Assembly: GCA_008360955.1 (NCBI GenBank)
Contig: LUCM01007732.1
Span: 1-64,000, forward strand
DNA: 64,000 nucleotides
Direction of reading: 5' to 3'
Source of the DNA: Fasciolopsis buskii
Lineage: Eukaryota; Platyhelminthes; Trematoda; Plagiorchiida; Fasciolidae
Shown here: positions 1 to 12,100 of the stretch, in pieces
Layout of the letters: the number at the start of each line of letters is the position of its first letter
Position numbering within the stretch: the stretch's first letter is position 1
The notes under the pieces: model-generated
The model's input: only the letters and a program-made list of their open reading frames with translations
Told to the model about the DNA's origin: nothing
Database searches by the model: none
Translations under genes and position numbers: made by a program

Positions 1-95
1 TGTTTATAGAAACGTGTAACTCTGGGGAAAAGGTAGCAGATAGTGTGAGTTGCTTTGATGTTTAACGTTGAACGATGATGATGAGGATGATTAAC
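1..95 (+). mobile_element. 3' tail of an RTE-type LINE (truncated by window edge)
   Basis: These bases match the far 3' end of the RTE-type element that ends near 25500. Both have an AACTCTGGGGAAA / AACCTTGGGGAAA block, then TGTTTAAC and TGAACGATGATGATG. The element would lie on the + strand and extend left of the window. Only the untranslated tail is visible, so the clade comes from the longer copy. Confidence 0.7.
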
Positions 96-672
96 TGGCG
101 TCTTATGCGGTCGTGACTGAATGGAGTTTTTCTTTTTTTCTTTTTTTAATGGAAGTTGACGTGAATGCTTTAGAAATCTTTCGACAATCATTGAGATTGC
201 TCATTAGTTAGGTCACAGGTCTCAGGCAGATTCGGTGAGAGGATACCTCAACATACGTGTCTGAAAGTAGATAAACGATCGGGATAGATGAAATGTAAAA
301 CGGGAGAAATAATACAATATCTCGTTGAGGATGCACATTTTTGAAAGGAATGGAATTTTAGAAAGTAGGACGAGGTTTCGGCTATTGACAAAGTCAACAG
401 TTCCCTAAGGGATTTGTTGACGCTTATTTTCCTAGCCTTTTTTGGTTGAATAAGAAGCCTAACGACCATCGTGTCGAGATTCGAACTGCAGAAAGCCGCC
501 ATACGTCAATCGTAGTAATAATGCTGTCGATTGCAAATCCAACTACAGCCTGCGTGAAAGCTTCCTTGTTGGACTTATCATCTACCTTGTATTGGACTTT
601 TTATAAGAAGTAGTTTTGACTTGATTGTACGCTTTTAATGTAGCCTTCTCTCTATCTGCTTTGTTTTTTCAG
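96..672. other. Intron or intergenic DNA, no feature recognised
   Basis: This stretch lies between the LINE tail and the first recognisable exon. A minus-strand open frame at 248-502 has no recognisable motif and no splice context, so I treat it as chance. A pyrimidine-rich tract ending TTTTTTCAG at 664-672 is the acceptor of the next exon. Confidence 0.5.
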
Positions 673-1172
673 CGCAAATTCAGCAACGAAAGCAGGAAAA
701 ATCCGTATTTGGTCAATCAAGCTCTGCGTGAGTTCTTCAAATTTCCTACTTCTCATTTACTTTCATTTATTCATTTCGATGCAGGCAATCGTCGCTCATA
801 CGATTTGACCGCTTTGGTTCCAATAAGTGATGAAGAGGACGTTGAGGATGAGGATGAAGAACAAAATGGTTCGATTGAGGAGCACGACATAGAGGAAGGA
901 GAAGGAAAAAAAACAAAAAGATTGCAAAGTAAATGCTTGAACAGCGACATTCCGGACAATGCAATTGATCAACCGAAGCGGAGACGTGGAAAAAAAACAC
1001 AGGATGCCACCAAAACGAAACGACAATCACGTACGCGGTCGTCAGGTGATATTCAAGGTATGTCACCTGGTTTAATTGCTATTAAAGCGACATGTTCTCT
1101 CTGACAGCCAGCCTAACTGTTACAGCATCTCCGGGGCTTCAGGACGTCCTCACTGCAGGGCCACCATGGTAA
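673..1172 (+). CDS. 3' end of an unidentified gene: three exons, acidic stretch plus basic tail, ends GPPW-stop
   Basis: I do not recognise this protein. Three exons fit together: 673-727, 785-1057 and 1126-1172. Borders are TTTTTTCAG/CGC, TGC/GTGAGT, GATGCAG/GC, CAAG/GTATGT and TTACAG/CA, and phases agree (one base carried over each junction). The product starts RKFSNESRKNPYLVNQALR, continues with an Asp/Glu-rich block around residues 30-55, then several Lys/Arg clusters (KKTKR, KRRRGKK, KTKRQSRTR) that look like nuclear localisation signals, and ends SPGLQDVLTAGPPW before TAA at 1170-1172. The upstream part of the gene must lie left of the window, because the sequence before 673 has no start in this frame. 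An acidic-plus-basic composition is common in chromatin or nucleolar proteins, but that is only a guess. Alternatively the third exon could continue through the GT in ATGGTAATTC (1168-1169), avoiding the stop. Confidence 0.5.
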
Positions 1173-2019
1173 TTCGTCAATATTTCTTCCCCAATTAGTC
1201 AAGAATAATCTTCCCAACGAGGAGATATGATCGCTCGATTGAGCGTTTGAACTAAGTGGTATAAGTATGGACGGCAGGATACGGTTTTTCAGAACCTTAT
1301 TTTAAATCTTTTCATCCTTTTCTTGGTCAATGGCCTTTGAATATATTGCTGTTTATCAAGTTGGACTCGAAATCAGTCTAACCGCCCTCTAATCAACGAT
1401 TATGAATTTTCACTTGTCTGAACTGCACATCGTGCGCAAAGGTACTGGTTGTCCCATTCTTTTCGGTTGCTTTCTCCCATTTGGTTGGGTTCACCTCCAA
1501 TTGTAGCCTTGTTGCTTCCTAAGCGGTTATTCGTTATCGGTAACGTTTCACTCCTTCATAGTGAGCAGGTTTTATTTTTCCGTCGTTTTACCTCTTTTGA
1601 TAATGAAACACCAGTGTGCATCATTTCCATGAAGAGAATGCGGCCGGCAGAGGGCTAGGAAACTTCGCGTCCAACGCCAAATCCTCATCCACTTGACTAC
1701 CGCCGGTTGGTCTCAGTTAGTGCGGGAAATATTTTAATTTTTGTATATGTAGGGAAACTCACGTGTGTCCTCTACGGTCGCACGTTTCAATCAGTGAAGG
1801 TGTAAAAGTGGAATCTTGTGTGCGTTTTTTGGGAGATCCGGGATACTTTCGCTAGAATTTCAAGAATTGTGACTAGAGCATCTTCAGTGTCATTCTGGTT
1901 TGAAGTGCGACCGTTGAGTATGGCCAAGTGAAGTGAGCACGTAGGCTTAATTAAGGCATCTGGTTTATTTCCCCTTGCATTAACACAGCCATCATGCAGG
2001 TCTAGTGAGCCGCTGTCAT
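1173..2019. other. Non-coding spacer between unknown gene and CAT array
   Basis: No exon could be supported here, although the missing N-terminal exons of VPS52 would be expected between the stop at 1172 and 5954 if the two genes do not overlap. The stretch contains a decayed SINE tail at about 1596-1664 and otherwise unremarkable sequence. Confidence 0.4.
1596..1664 (-). mobile_element. SINE family A fragment (3' half)
   Basis: Read on the minus strand this gives AGCCCTCTGCCGGCCGC, a CTCTTC block and then TGCACACTGGTGTTTCATTA. That matches the body and 3' end of the SINE at 30168-30290 (CAGCCCTCTGTTGGTCGCGG, GTGTACATTGTTCACTAATA). The tRNA-like head is missing. Confidence 0.6.
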
Positions 2020-2102
<83 letters not shown>

Positions 2103-2553
2103 TCATCATCATCATCATAATCATCATCATCATCATCAGTATTCATCATCCATACATTCGTCATTCGTCATCATCATCTACTATGATCATCATCATCACC
2201 ATTCATCATCATCATCATATCCATCATCATCATGCATCATCATCATCATATCATCATCAGTATCATTCTATCTATCATGCATTCCTCAATTATCATGCAG
2301 TCAACATCATGTCTGTCATCAAATCATCATCATCATTGATCATTCATTCATCTATCATTCATCATGATCACCCTCATTCCATCATTCATCGAATCATCAT
2401 CATCATCATCATTTCGCAATCAAAGTCATCATCTGATGCACAATTTCATCATTCTATCATCATCCATCAATTCTAATCATCATCATATTCATGCACATCA
2501 TCATCAATCATCATCTATCATCATCATCATCATCATCATCATTCATTATCATC

Positions 2554-2587
<34 letters not shown>

Positions 2588-3011
2588 GAAATCATCATCA
2601 ATTCATCATCCATCCATGCATGCATCTATCCATCATCATCACATCATCATCATCAATCATGCATCATCATCTATCATCATCATTCATCATCAGTCTGATG
2701 ATCATATCATCATCATTCATCATCATCATCATTCATCATCATCATCATCATTATCATGTCATCATCATCATCAATTCATCAGTCATCATTCATCATATCA
2801 TGCATCTATCATCAATCACCATTCATCTATCATCATCATCCATCGATCATCAATCATCATGCATCATCATCATCATCATCATCATCATCTCATCATCATC
2901 ATCCTCAATCATTCAATCAGTCATCATCAATCATCATATCATCATCGATCATCATTCATCATCATCATCATCATCATCATGGCATCAAATTCTTATCATC
3001 ATCATTCGCAA

Positions 3012-3066
<55 letters not shown>

Positions 3067-3356
3067 CCTCATCATTTTCTATCATCAATCATCAATATTC
3101 ATTCATCATCATCATCATCTATCATCATTCATTCGATCAACCCACATCCATCATCATCATCTATCATTCATCATCCTCATCATCAAATCATCAATCACAT
3201 CATCATTCATCATCATCATCATCATGATCATCAATCATCATCACTCATTGCATCATCATTCAGTCATTCATCATCATCATCATCATCAATCAGCAATCAT
3301 CATCATCATCATCATCTATCATTCATCATCATCTTCATCATCATCATCATCATATG

Positions 3357-3390
<34 letters not shown>

Positions 3391-4083
3391 TCATCATCAT
3401 TCATTCATTCATCAATCATTATCATCATGCATCATCACATCATCATCATCATTCATTCAATCAATCATATCATCAATCATATCATCATCATCATCATGCA
3501 TCAGCATCATCATCATAATCATCATCATCATCATCACATCATCATCTATCATCATCATCATCATCATCATACATAATCATCACATCATCATCCATTCATC
3601 AATCATCATCATCATCATCATCAATCATCATCAATCATCATCTATGAAATCATCATCATCATCAATCATCATTCATTCATCATCTCCATCATCCATCATC
3701 CATCATGCATCATCAATAATCATATGCACATCCATCTATCATCATCATCATTAATCATCGTCATGAATCCTCCTCCTCCTCATCATCATCATCATCAGTC
3801 ATCATCATCATCAACGATCATCATCAATCATCATCATCATCATTCATAATCATCATCGTTCATGATCGTCGTCATCAATCATCATCATCGTCATCAATCA
3901 TTATCATCATCATCATTCATCGTCATCATCATCATCAATAATCATCATCATCATCAATAATCAACATCATCGTCAGTCATCATCAATCATAATCGTCAAT
4001 CATCATCATCATCATCAAATATCATCATCATCAATCGTCATCCTCATCGTCAGCCATCATCATCATTATCAATCATCGCCATG

Positions 4084-4127
<44 letters not shown>

Positions 4128-4636
4128 ATCATCATCATCATCATCATCATCATCAATCATCATTATCATCATCATCATCATCATCATCTTCAATCATCAA
4201 TCATCACAATCAATCATCATCCTCAGTTATCATCATCATAAATCTTCGTTATGAATCATCATCATCATCTTCATCAATCATTATCATCATAATCATCGAT
4301 CATCATCATCAATCATCATCATCAATCATCATCATCATCATCGATCATCATCATCATTATCATCGACGATCATCATCATCAATCTTCATCATCATCATCA
4401 ATGCTAATCGTCATCAATCTTCCTCATCCTCTTCAGTCATCATCATCATCGTCAATGATTATCATCAATCATCATCATCATCATCATCGTCAATCATCAT
4501 CGTCATCAGTTATCATCGTCATCATCAATCATTATCATCATCATCAAACATGATCATGATCAGCATCATCAATCATCCTGGTCGTCATGATCAATCATCA
4601 TCATCATCAGCAGCAGCAATCATCATCATCATCCTC

Positions 4637-4668
<32 letters not shown>

Positions 4669-5278
4669 ATCATCATCAATCATCATCATCATCATCATCA
4701 TCGTCGTCGTCCACGTCGTGATGCTCATCGACCGCGTCATCATCATTGACCCCATCATCGTTTCCCGCATCATCCTCATCCTCCTAATCCTCTTCATCCT
4801 CTTCCTCATAACGCTCATCCTCAGAATCTTCGTCCTCATCATCCTGATCATCGTCTTCCTCATCTTCGTCCGCATTTTCCTCATTCTCATCACCCTCATC
4901 TTCGTCCTCATTATCATCACCATCCTCCTCCTTATCATCGTCATTGCCGTTATCTTCGTCATCATCATCGTCATCCACATCATCTTCCTCTTTTTCCTCA
5001 TGCTCGTCGTCCTCAGTGTCATCATCCTCATCATCATGATCGTCATGCTCATCCTCATCATGCTCATCGTCATCATCCACATCCTCATCATCCTCATCTT
5101 GGTCACTTCCATCATCCTCGTCATCTTCGTCCTCATGTTCAGCATCATCATCTTGATCATCCTCCTCATTCTCATCATTCTCAGCCGCATTATCTTCGTT
5201 CTCCTCTTCCCCATCATCCTTATCCTCATCATCGTAATCCTGATCTTCATCATCCTCCACCTCAAGATCATCATCATC
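2020..5278. repeat. 3.26 kb CAT/ATC trinucleotide array in three zones
   Basis: The array opens with about 27 uninterrupted units at 2021-2101. From there to about 3760 it is CAT units broken by single-base insertions such as ATTCATC and ATCAATC, so the reading register shifts often. From about 3770 to 4690 the units are more diverged (AATCATC, GTCATC). From about 4690 to 5278 register is strict and the units vary at one position only (ATC, CTC, GTC, TTC). Translating the repeat produces long Ile/His/Ser or Leu/Ile/Val frames on the + strand, which should not be called genes. Confidence 0.95.
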
Positions 5279-5290
5279 GCAAGCTTGTTT
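4679..5290 (-). other. Glu/Asp-rich open frame on the minus strand of the array's last zone (possible exon or relic)
   Basis: On the minus strand the frame runs from after a TGA (5291-5293) down to a TGA at 4676-4678, interrupted once by TAG at 4784-4786. The part before the TAG is about 75 percent Asp plus Glu. The repeat unit becomes GAN in this frame, so most unit changes fall on the third codon position and keep Asp or Glu. Length changes across about 600 bases keep the frame. There is no ATG near the start (the apparent start at 5260 is GTG), and no convincing polypyrimidine acceptor. It could be an acidic exon, a coding relic that seeded the array, or a repeat that simply mutated in register. 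Confidence 0.3.
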
Positions 5291-5953
5291 TCATGGGTTC
5301 TTGATTGCGTTATTTTGTTCTATGTAGTGCTGTTTTCATTACGGTTTAGGTTAGTGACGACTGATCTAAATTTAGTCGGATAAACTAAGAACGGTTTATG
5401 TGGAAAACAAATGCAGTTAGGTTAGCTGTTTCGTCCGCATGATCTAGTGTCCTTAGATTAATCCGTGGGACTTTTCGACTCCGGATAGAACTTTGTTATC
5501 CAACGCTTGAATGAGACCAATTGGATAGAAAGTGCGTATTTGAAAAACTTGGGACACAGCTATGCACGAACACTGTTCATACCTCTAGCGAAGCAACGAA
5601 CAGATGCGGTAGAAATTGCACGTTTTATGGATTACGCAAGATCCGGAGAAATTGGAACAAATCTAGCTTGAGTTTATCAAATTTTGACAAAACCGAATGT
5701 TAGAGTCGTAGCTTAACAGTCTGACAGCTTTACACCGGATTGTAAGTTTATCTCCGCGGTTGTAGATCCGTTCGTTATTTGTTCACGATGCAGTATGGAC
5801 CTTAATTTGCGGTAAATATCGTAAAAGATGTGTCCAAAGCACGCCAAAGGTCTCCAAACCGAGTTAGCCAATCATGACCAATGTTTGATATTCAATTTCC
5901 ATTGTTTTTTTCTAATCATCATTTGGTCGTTTGTTTGTATTTCTCGCCCACAG
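5279..5953 (+). other. Unique non-coding sequence upstream of first visible VPS52 exon
   Basis: No repeat copy and no VPS52-like coding segment was found here. A short + frame at 5521-5703 has no family features. The segment ends in an acceptor (CGCCCACAG at 5945-5953) for the exon at 5954. Confidence 0.5.
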
Positions 5954-6104
5954 ACACATTTTGCTCACCCCGGTCACTGAGCAAGATTTTTTGGAACACT
6001 TACATGAACTGGATCATAAAATCAATTTCTCATTAGAACAATCTATGGTCGACTACCGCTCGTTTGATGATGTGAACGCTTTGTTGAAGAAATTGAAAAT
6101 CAAA
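5954..6104 (+). CDS. VPS52: VPS52 exon a (first visible)
   Basis: This encodes HILLTPVTEQDFLEHLHELD and on to LLKKLKIK, the start of the conserved region. Acceptor is CCCACAG/A and donor is AAA/GTGAGT. One base completes a codon begun in a missing upstream exon, and the exon ends in phase 0. Confidence 0.9.
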
Positions 6105-9100
6105 GTGAGTTCGTCTCCGACGACTAGATCAGTCCATATCTGTCGTCACGGATTTAAACTTGACCAACGGAGTTTTAATTTCATCATATTCCAATGTTCC
6201 CGGTTTCTTTAAATTCCCAACCATACATCATTGGTTTAGATCTATCTGTTCACCAAGGTTCATCTGGGTAAGCGAATTGGTATTTCCGATCCACGGCTTT
6301 TTCCGATCAGTCGTAGTATCCATTTATTTTCTGATTGGTTCTATTTGATTAAATTTTTGCGATTTGGTTTACTGGACGCTTCTTTTTCTCAAGACTGACA
6401 AATTTTCTCACCCCCCCCCTCGTCGGTCTTCTTATCTCGATTTTAGGCCGTGACGAAAATTCGGGAATATCTTCTGCAAAAAACCTACGCACTTCGCAAA
6501 CCATTGACAAATTACCAGATTCCACAAAATCAAATGTTAAAATTTCGGTGAGAAACTGATTCACGGTGCAATTTCCACTCAAACTTTGAATATGTTAGCT
6601 TACATCGCTTATTACACACAGCAATATTATTTTTGCTAAGCTCTATTCAGACAGAGATTGCCATTTTATTATCACCCAGGTGCTTATTACGCCTGACCTG
6701 TTCGGATCACTCTCTTGCGTCTCTGCATCACTCCGGGTTACAGTGTATTGGCTGCAGGGTCTCCCTAATATTGTTCCGTGTGCGTTTGAAATCGTAAAGA
6801 ATATTCTGATTGCGGCGTTCGTTCCGCGGCTGTGTAACGGGAAGAGATTGTCAGGCAAGTTCAATTCCATCACGGTTCGATTGCTCTTTGACATGGCGTG
6901 GAAGTTTGCGCACCTCCATGACCCAGCAAACTACACGGGTTGATTATTTGGAACCGAAGATTGAATCTTGACTAGAAAATCAATGTATGGAAGTCTGACC
7001 GTGCATCCTCCGAGCCCTATATGTTTAGGGTTGATTTGATCCGATAACTGAATCAGAAATTTCTGACTCAAGCATAAGAACTATTGAGTCGTTACGTGCT
7101 GCCTTATGGACAGGCTCCTCCTAGGACCGAAAGCTTTGGTTGCATACCGTAATCGTTCCCCTGCTTAACGGTTGAACTTGCTAATAGTGCCAGTTCGCCA
7201 TTCCCCGTGAATTAGACAATTACACAGAGCTCCAAACTACGCTGGTCGTCGAACAAGAAAATCAGGATTGGGCTTCCGATGGCTTCGGGCAGCGTGGGTA
7301 GTGTGCTTCTGTTCAAAGTTCCCTTTCTTTTATTCGACGTGTCTCTTCTGTCTCCAACCCAATCTCTTTGCCGCTTCTGTCTACCCATAGTGTCCCCATT
7401 GATAACACGCCCGATACTGGCGTCGGTTCATTGTCAAGTAGCGTGGTTTTCAGTCTATTAGCTCACATTTTCTCAAGCGTCGCCAGCCTCTTACTCCGGG
7501 CTCCTTCAATTTGCAGGCTGACCAGTGGGCGTGTTTGGCTCTGAAAGTGAACTCACTTTCGATTGACGTCTGCTGCGTGAGTGAAACACGAATTCAGGAT
7601 TCGAGTAGAGTAGAGTAACTCAACTAACTGCGCCTAATGTCTCGTCAAGGTATTTCCCGCGAACCTCAGGAGACGAAGCAGCTCGTGCTGTGGGTCATTG
7701 CGATGTAGGAATAGTTTTGAGTGTGAAAGCCGAAATGGCCGTTTTAGATTGGATCCCGGTCGAGTCTTACGACGAACTCGTCACTCTTGTTCGGACACAC
7801 AAAGGCACTGAGATTGTAGTGGTAGCATATGATTTTTATACTCAAGTTGGAAATCAGTGCATCGGAGGTTTTTTTTAGTTGGGCACTGCGACTCGCCCGC
7901 TCAGCGATTAGATAACGGGGAAAGGCTTCCCCAATTTTGTGCAGACAATCATTTATTCCTTTCTAGCATGGATTTCCGACACAGTTCGCGTCTCATGGCA
8001 ACTTGGCACTTTAACTCGACGGATAGTCTGCTTCAGATTAACGATATCACAGCAAGCTACCGTTGGCGCGGTTCTGTCCAGAACTGCAGATCGTACTGGA
8101 CCGCGTACATAGAATCGGACCACGCGCTAGTTTTAATGTGACTTTCGCTGCACCTCAGTGGCCATCCGCGCAAATCGTAAGTTCGGTTAGCCCTAGAGGG
8201 TGTTTCTGATTCCACTGTTCGCGCCATCTATGAATATAAACTATCCGAGGAACTGAGAACCTCGACTTGCAGCAATGTAGATGAGCAACGGGGTCAAATG
8301 AAATAGGCGGTGCGCTTGACAGCAGGTTTCTCTTGTTCATTAATGACACTGGATCTCGCGAGAGCCTCGAGCAGGATTTTGTCCCAGATCAGAAGCAAGT
8401 GGTGCACGGAGACTAGTATGGTCGTGATCGATGTTAGTAGTTGACTAGAGCTGAGAGCGGTGGAGAGTGACACCATCAACAAACAGTGGAAGGTTGCGTT
8501 GATGTAAGAAATTCATTAATAAATTGCTACAAAAGGGTGGCCCAAGTACAGAACACTGGGGAGCATCAGAATTCACAGAGAATGACTGAGGTCCGAGTCG
8601 AACTCCATCGACTCGGACGGAGACGGTTTGCTTGCTGAGGAAACACGACATCCAGGATACGAGTGCCGGATGGAACCCGAGCGAGACAATTTCGACAGCT
8701 GGCCGACGTGTCAAACTCGATCGAAGAACTTAGGGATATCCCGCGAAAGCAAGTGAATTAATTGCAAGATCGATACAAACATTTCCCTTGTAAACCTTAT
8801 TTCTATTTTTTTCTGTGTGTACATGTGCGGAAAGCATCGAAACAGTTAGGAAGGTGAGAAGTAGGAAATTCAGCTACCCTTTTTGCCACTACCGCCTTTC
8901 TGTCCCAGAAATCAAATCAGCGACTTTCCACTTGCTGGATAAATAGTCCAACCAGACGGTTTGCCATAGTTGTGACTACCCAATGCAGATGAATATTCAC
9001 TGTTGGATATCAAGAATCTTCTTGGTTGCTATGTCAAGTTTCAGCGTCGCCTAAACTGTTCAGTTTTTTGTAGAATTTTCAATGGGATTACGTTGGTCCA

Positions 9101-12100
9101 TTCATTTTGCGCTTTTACTGTCGTTCACACGAAGCGTCAATCCTCCACCCACACACTCTAGAGGGGACTCGACACGGTTGGGTTTTGCTACATATTCTCG
9201 CAATTCAGTCCTTATTTCTTTTGTCGTACGATTTGGCAAATTGTTACTAACGTAACGTGGGGATTTGAGTGACTCACTTGAATTGATCAATCTCGTCCAG
9301 TTTTCGGACATTTGGCTTCTATCCCAGTTGTGTTGGCCTTGAGACGTTGTTCCAATTTATGGCGCATTTGTTTTTGTATTTTCCCTCCAACGAAAAATTG
9401 TGCGCGCCCAGAAGCAATAAATTTAGGGAAAAAAGAAACATCTGGCAATCTCTTGGAATGCGAAAAGCAGGAATTTCCGTGTTTTTGTTTCCCGAAATAT
9501 GAAAATTCGACAGAATTTTGGTAATACGGATCCCGAAGTACAGACACGTTGATTATGTGCCTTCCCCGCGAATTTAATGATATGGATGATTCTCCGAAAA
9601 TGAAACCACTTTTCTTCCCCATTGAGCTCCAATCAACGCGCAGGACGGTACTTCTTCCGTCATGATGGAGAATGAATGTTGACATAGTGTGACGCTTTAC
9701 GGGCCTCGATGACCGAGCAACCTAAATGAGCTGGCTTATCTTAAGCCTGGAAAGTCAATGTTTGGAGATCTGGTGTGTTGGGATGACTTGAGCTAGCAAT
9801 CCAGTCGGAAAATTGAGTGGCAGAATAAGTGATCCAAGTAGATGGGCTTCCACTCAACCATTCTCCGCTGTCTCAGGGACAAGTTCTTATTAGAACCAGC
9901 GGCTTTGGTTGAGAATCCTAATCGTTCTCGTACTTGATAGTTGACTGCTTGACAGTAATCGTCCACCACGTTCTATAAGTCGGACATCTTAGATGAATTC
10001 CATATTGCATCGGTCGTGCGGAGGATAACAAGGTCCACACTGTCCATTGCATCGAGTAGGGTGGGCATTGGTATGCATGTTTCTGCTCAGAATTCCTCTG
10101 TTTTATTCGCCCACTATTTTCTGTCCTCAACCGTCTCCCTTTTCCCCTTCTGCCTAACCATAATCCCTTTACTGATAACATGATCGATAAGTGCAACGAC
10201 CCAAAAGTCGTACGCGGTTTCCAGTTCGGTCGGTAACTCACATTTTCTCAAGTCTTTTGCCCTCTGAATTTATAATCGAACCAAATTGTAATTTGCGGAA
10301 GAATTCCGTTGAGTTTAGCAAATGCACCATCAAAATCTTGGACTGATATACCCGTGGTAGTTGGCGATCAACCATAGGTGCAAATCAAAAAGAATCTAGG
10401 TTGTTACAGCTATCACTAGCGGGAACAGGATATGTTTGGCTTACGCCATTGGTTTTATCACAATACACTATACAATTTTTTGCTTCTCTTCTTAGTCCAG
10501 TTATCGTAATTTTATCGCAGATAGGGGTCAGGGGTCCAATCGCAATCGACCGGTGATGATCATGTGGTCACCCCAAAAAGTCGAGGGTTCGAATTCCAGA
10601 TCCGTCACCGGTCACCGGTGGTGGTCGCCAATTCGCTGTCACCCGACTCGTTTCCACACTTGAATTAGTGAGACCACTCCAGCTTCACGATTGCCTGTCC
10701 GTTCTACGTTTAGTGAGGCCTAGTTTTTTCGAGTGCATGCTTGAACCATAGATTTAGTGGTAGGGGCATGCTTGCAATGGCTAGGTCCACTACACCGACA
10801 ACTAGCACCCTGGAACTCGGAGTAGCATAGAACCCTGTGAAGTCTCACTAAGTCAAATGTAACGAGCCGGGCAGTAGCGCGTTACTGTGTACCACCAATG
10901 ACCGGTGAAAGTTCTGACGTTCTTATTGCCATGTTTAATTCACGTTTACCGCCGGGGCGTTCCGCTTCTGATCCACTCTTGCGTCAAGCATATCATGATA
11001 GACTCAGAATTCAAGCACTTTGGCGAGTTTTTGGCTGTGCTTACGGGAATTTTTACTGACAGCCACTGATTTTGTTCTTTTCTTTTCATATCTCTATCTT
11101 TGATGAACAGATTCTACAACGAATTTCTTCTGGCGCATGATCGGGAAATCGCCACTGAGATTCGCAGCGAGTATGTGAACACAATGAGCAAAGTCTACTA
11201 CTCTTATTTCAAAGCCTATTGCTCGAAATTGACTAAACTACAAGTAAGTGTAAATGTGCGTATGCCCTCTCCCTTCTGTTTCTGGTTTCCTTCTCATTTC
11301 GATCTAGTTCCTTCCCAGTAGTCTTATCAGGATATCCGGTACGAGTATAATTTAAATCTATGATTCAACCAGTAGCTCCGAAACTTGCACGTGATGATTT
11401 GGTCTTAGTTGACTATTTGCTGCCTAATCATGAGTAACTTTTTTTCGAAGATCAAAGTCAACCTTCACTCCAAGATTCTGTTCACGCGACACACGGCTCA
11501 GTTGAGGTCAACGAGAGTCCAGTTTATTTCAGTTCTAAGATTTTGCGTGCGCAAGCCCAATTGCATTACTGACTGGAAAGCATTTCATCTGCCTTGTAAC
11601 TCCCTTATGTCGCACTGATTTTCGAGTTGATTAAATGGTTCATTAATCTGTCCCTATAATTTATACGTCTAGTTGGACAACTCGTCTGAAAAGGACGTGC
11701 TACTGGGTAAGCGCTTGGACGATCAGAGTGGTACAGGTGCTACGAATTCGGTCATGGGCGCAATGGGTCTGTCTACCTCATCCACACATACCAATCTGAC
11801 CTCGGGCAGTGGTGGATTGACAGCAACCGGCGCCGGATCTCGTCTGGGGTTGTTCGGTCTGGGGGATCGCGCAGTTCGTGTTTTGGGTCAGTCCAGTTTG
11901 GAATCAGCGATCATACTGCCTCATGTGGCCACGAAAGCTGAAGTTAAGGTATTTATTCACAGCGCTTATTTGGTTTATTTCTTTCGGACATACTATAGTC
12001 AATAAAGGAAGTAAACAGCATGGATGGTACGATTGTGCCACGCTTTTCTGAGTATCCCCGCATTCATTTAATCCGCTTCCCCTACTTGTGAGTAGTTATA

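Larger units (their letters stand above)
6548..11110 (+). other. VPS52 intron of 4.56 kb filled with repeats
   Basis: It holds two copies of dispersed repeat X, an RTE endonuclease fragment, a minus-strand non-LTR RT fragment, an unassigned 132-codon minus-strand frame at 9287-9685 and a tRNA-like repeat at 10530-10920. These are listed separately. The remainder shows nothing recognisable. Confidence 0.8.

Noticed and set aside
2005..3754. Several long + strand frames rich in Ile, His and Ser
   Set aside because: They are translations of CAT/ATC repeats in all three frames and have no other content.
4550..5383. 277-codon + strand frame of Ile/Leu/Val that looks like membrane segments
   Set aside because: It is the ATC/CTC/GTC/TTC repeat read in one frame. 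The hydrophobic pattern is a by-product of the unit.
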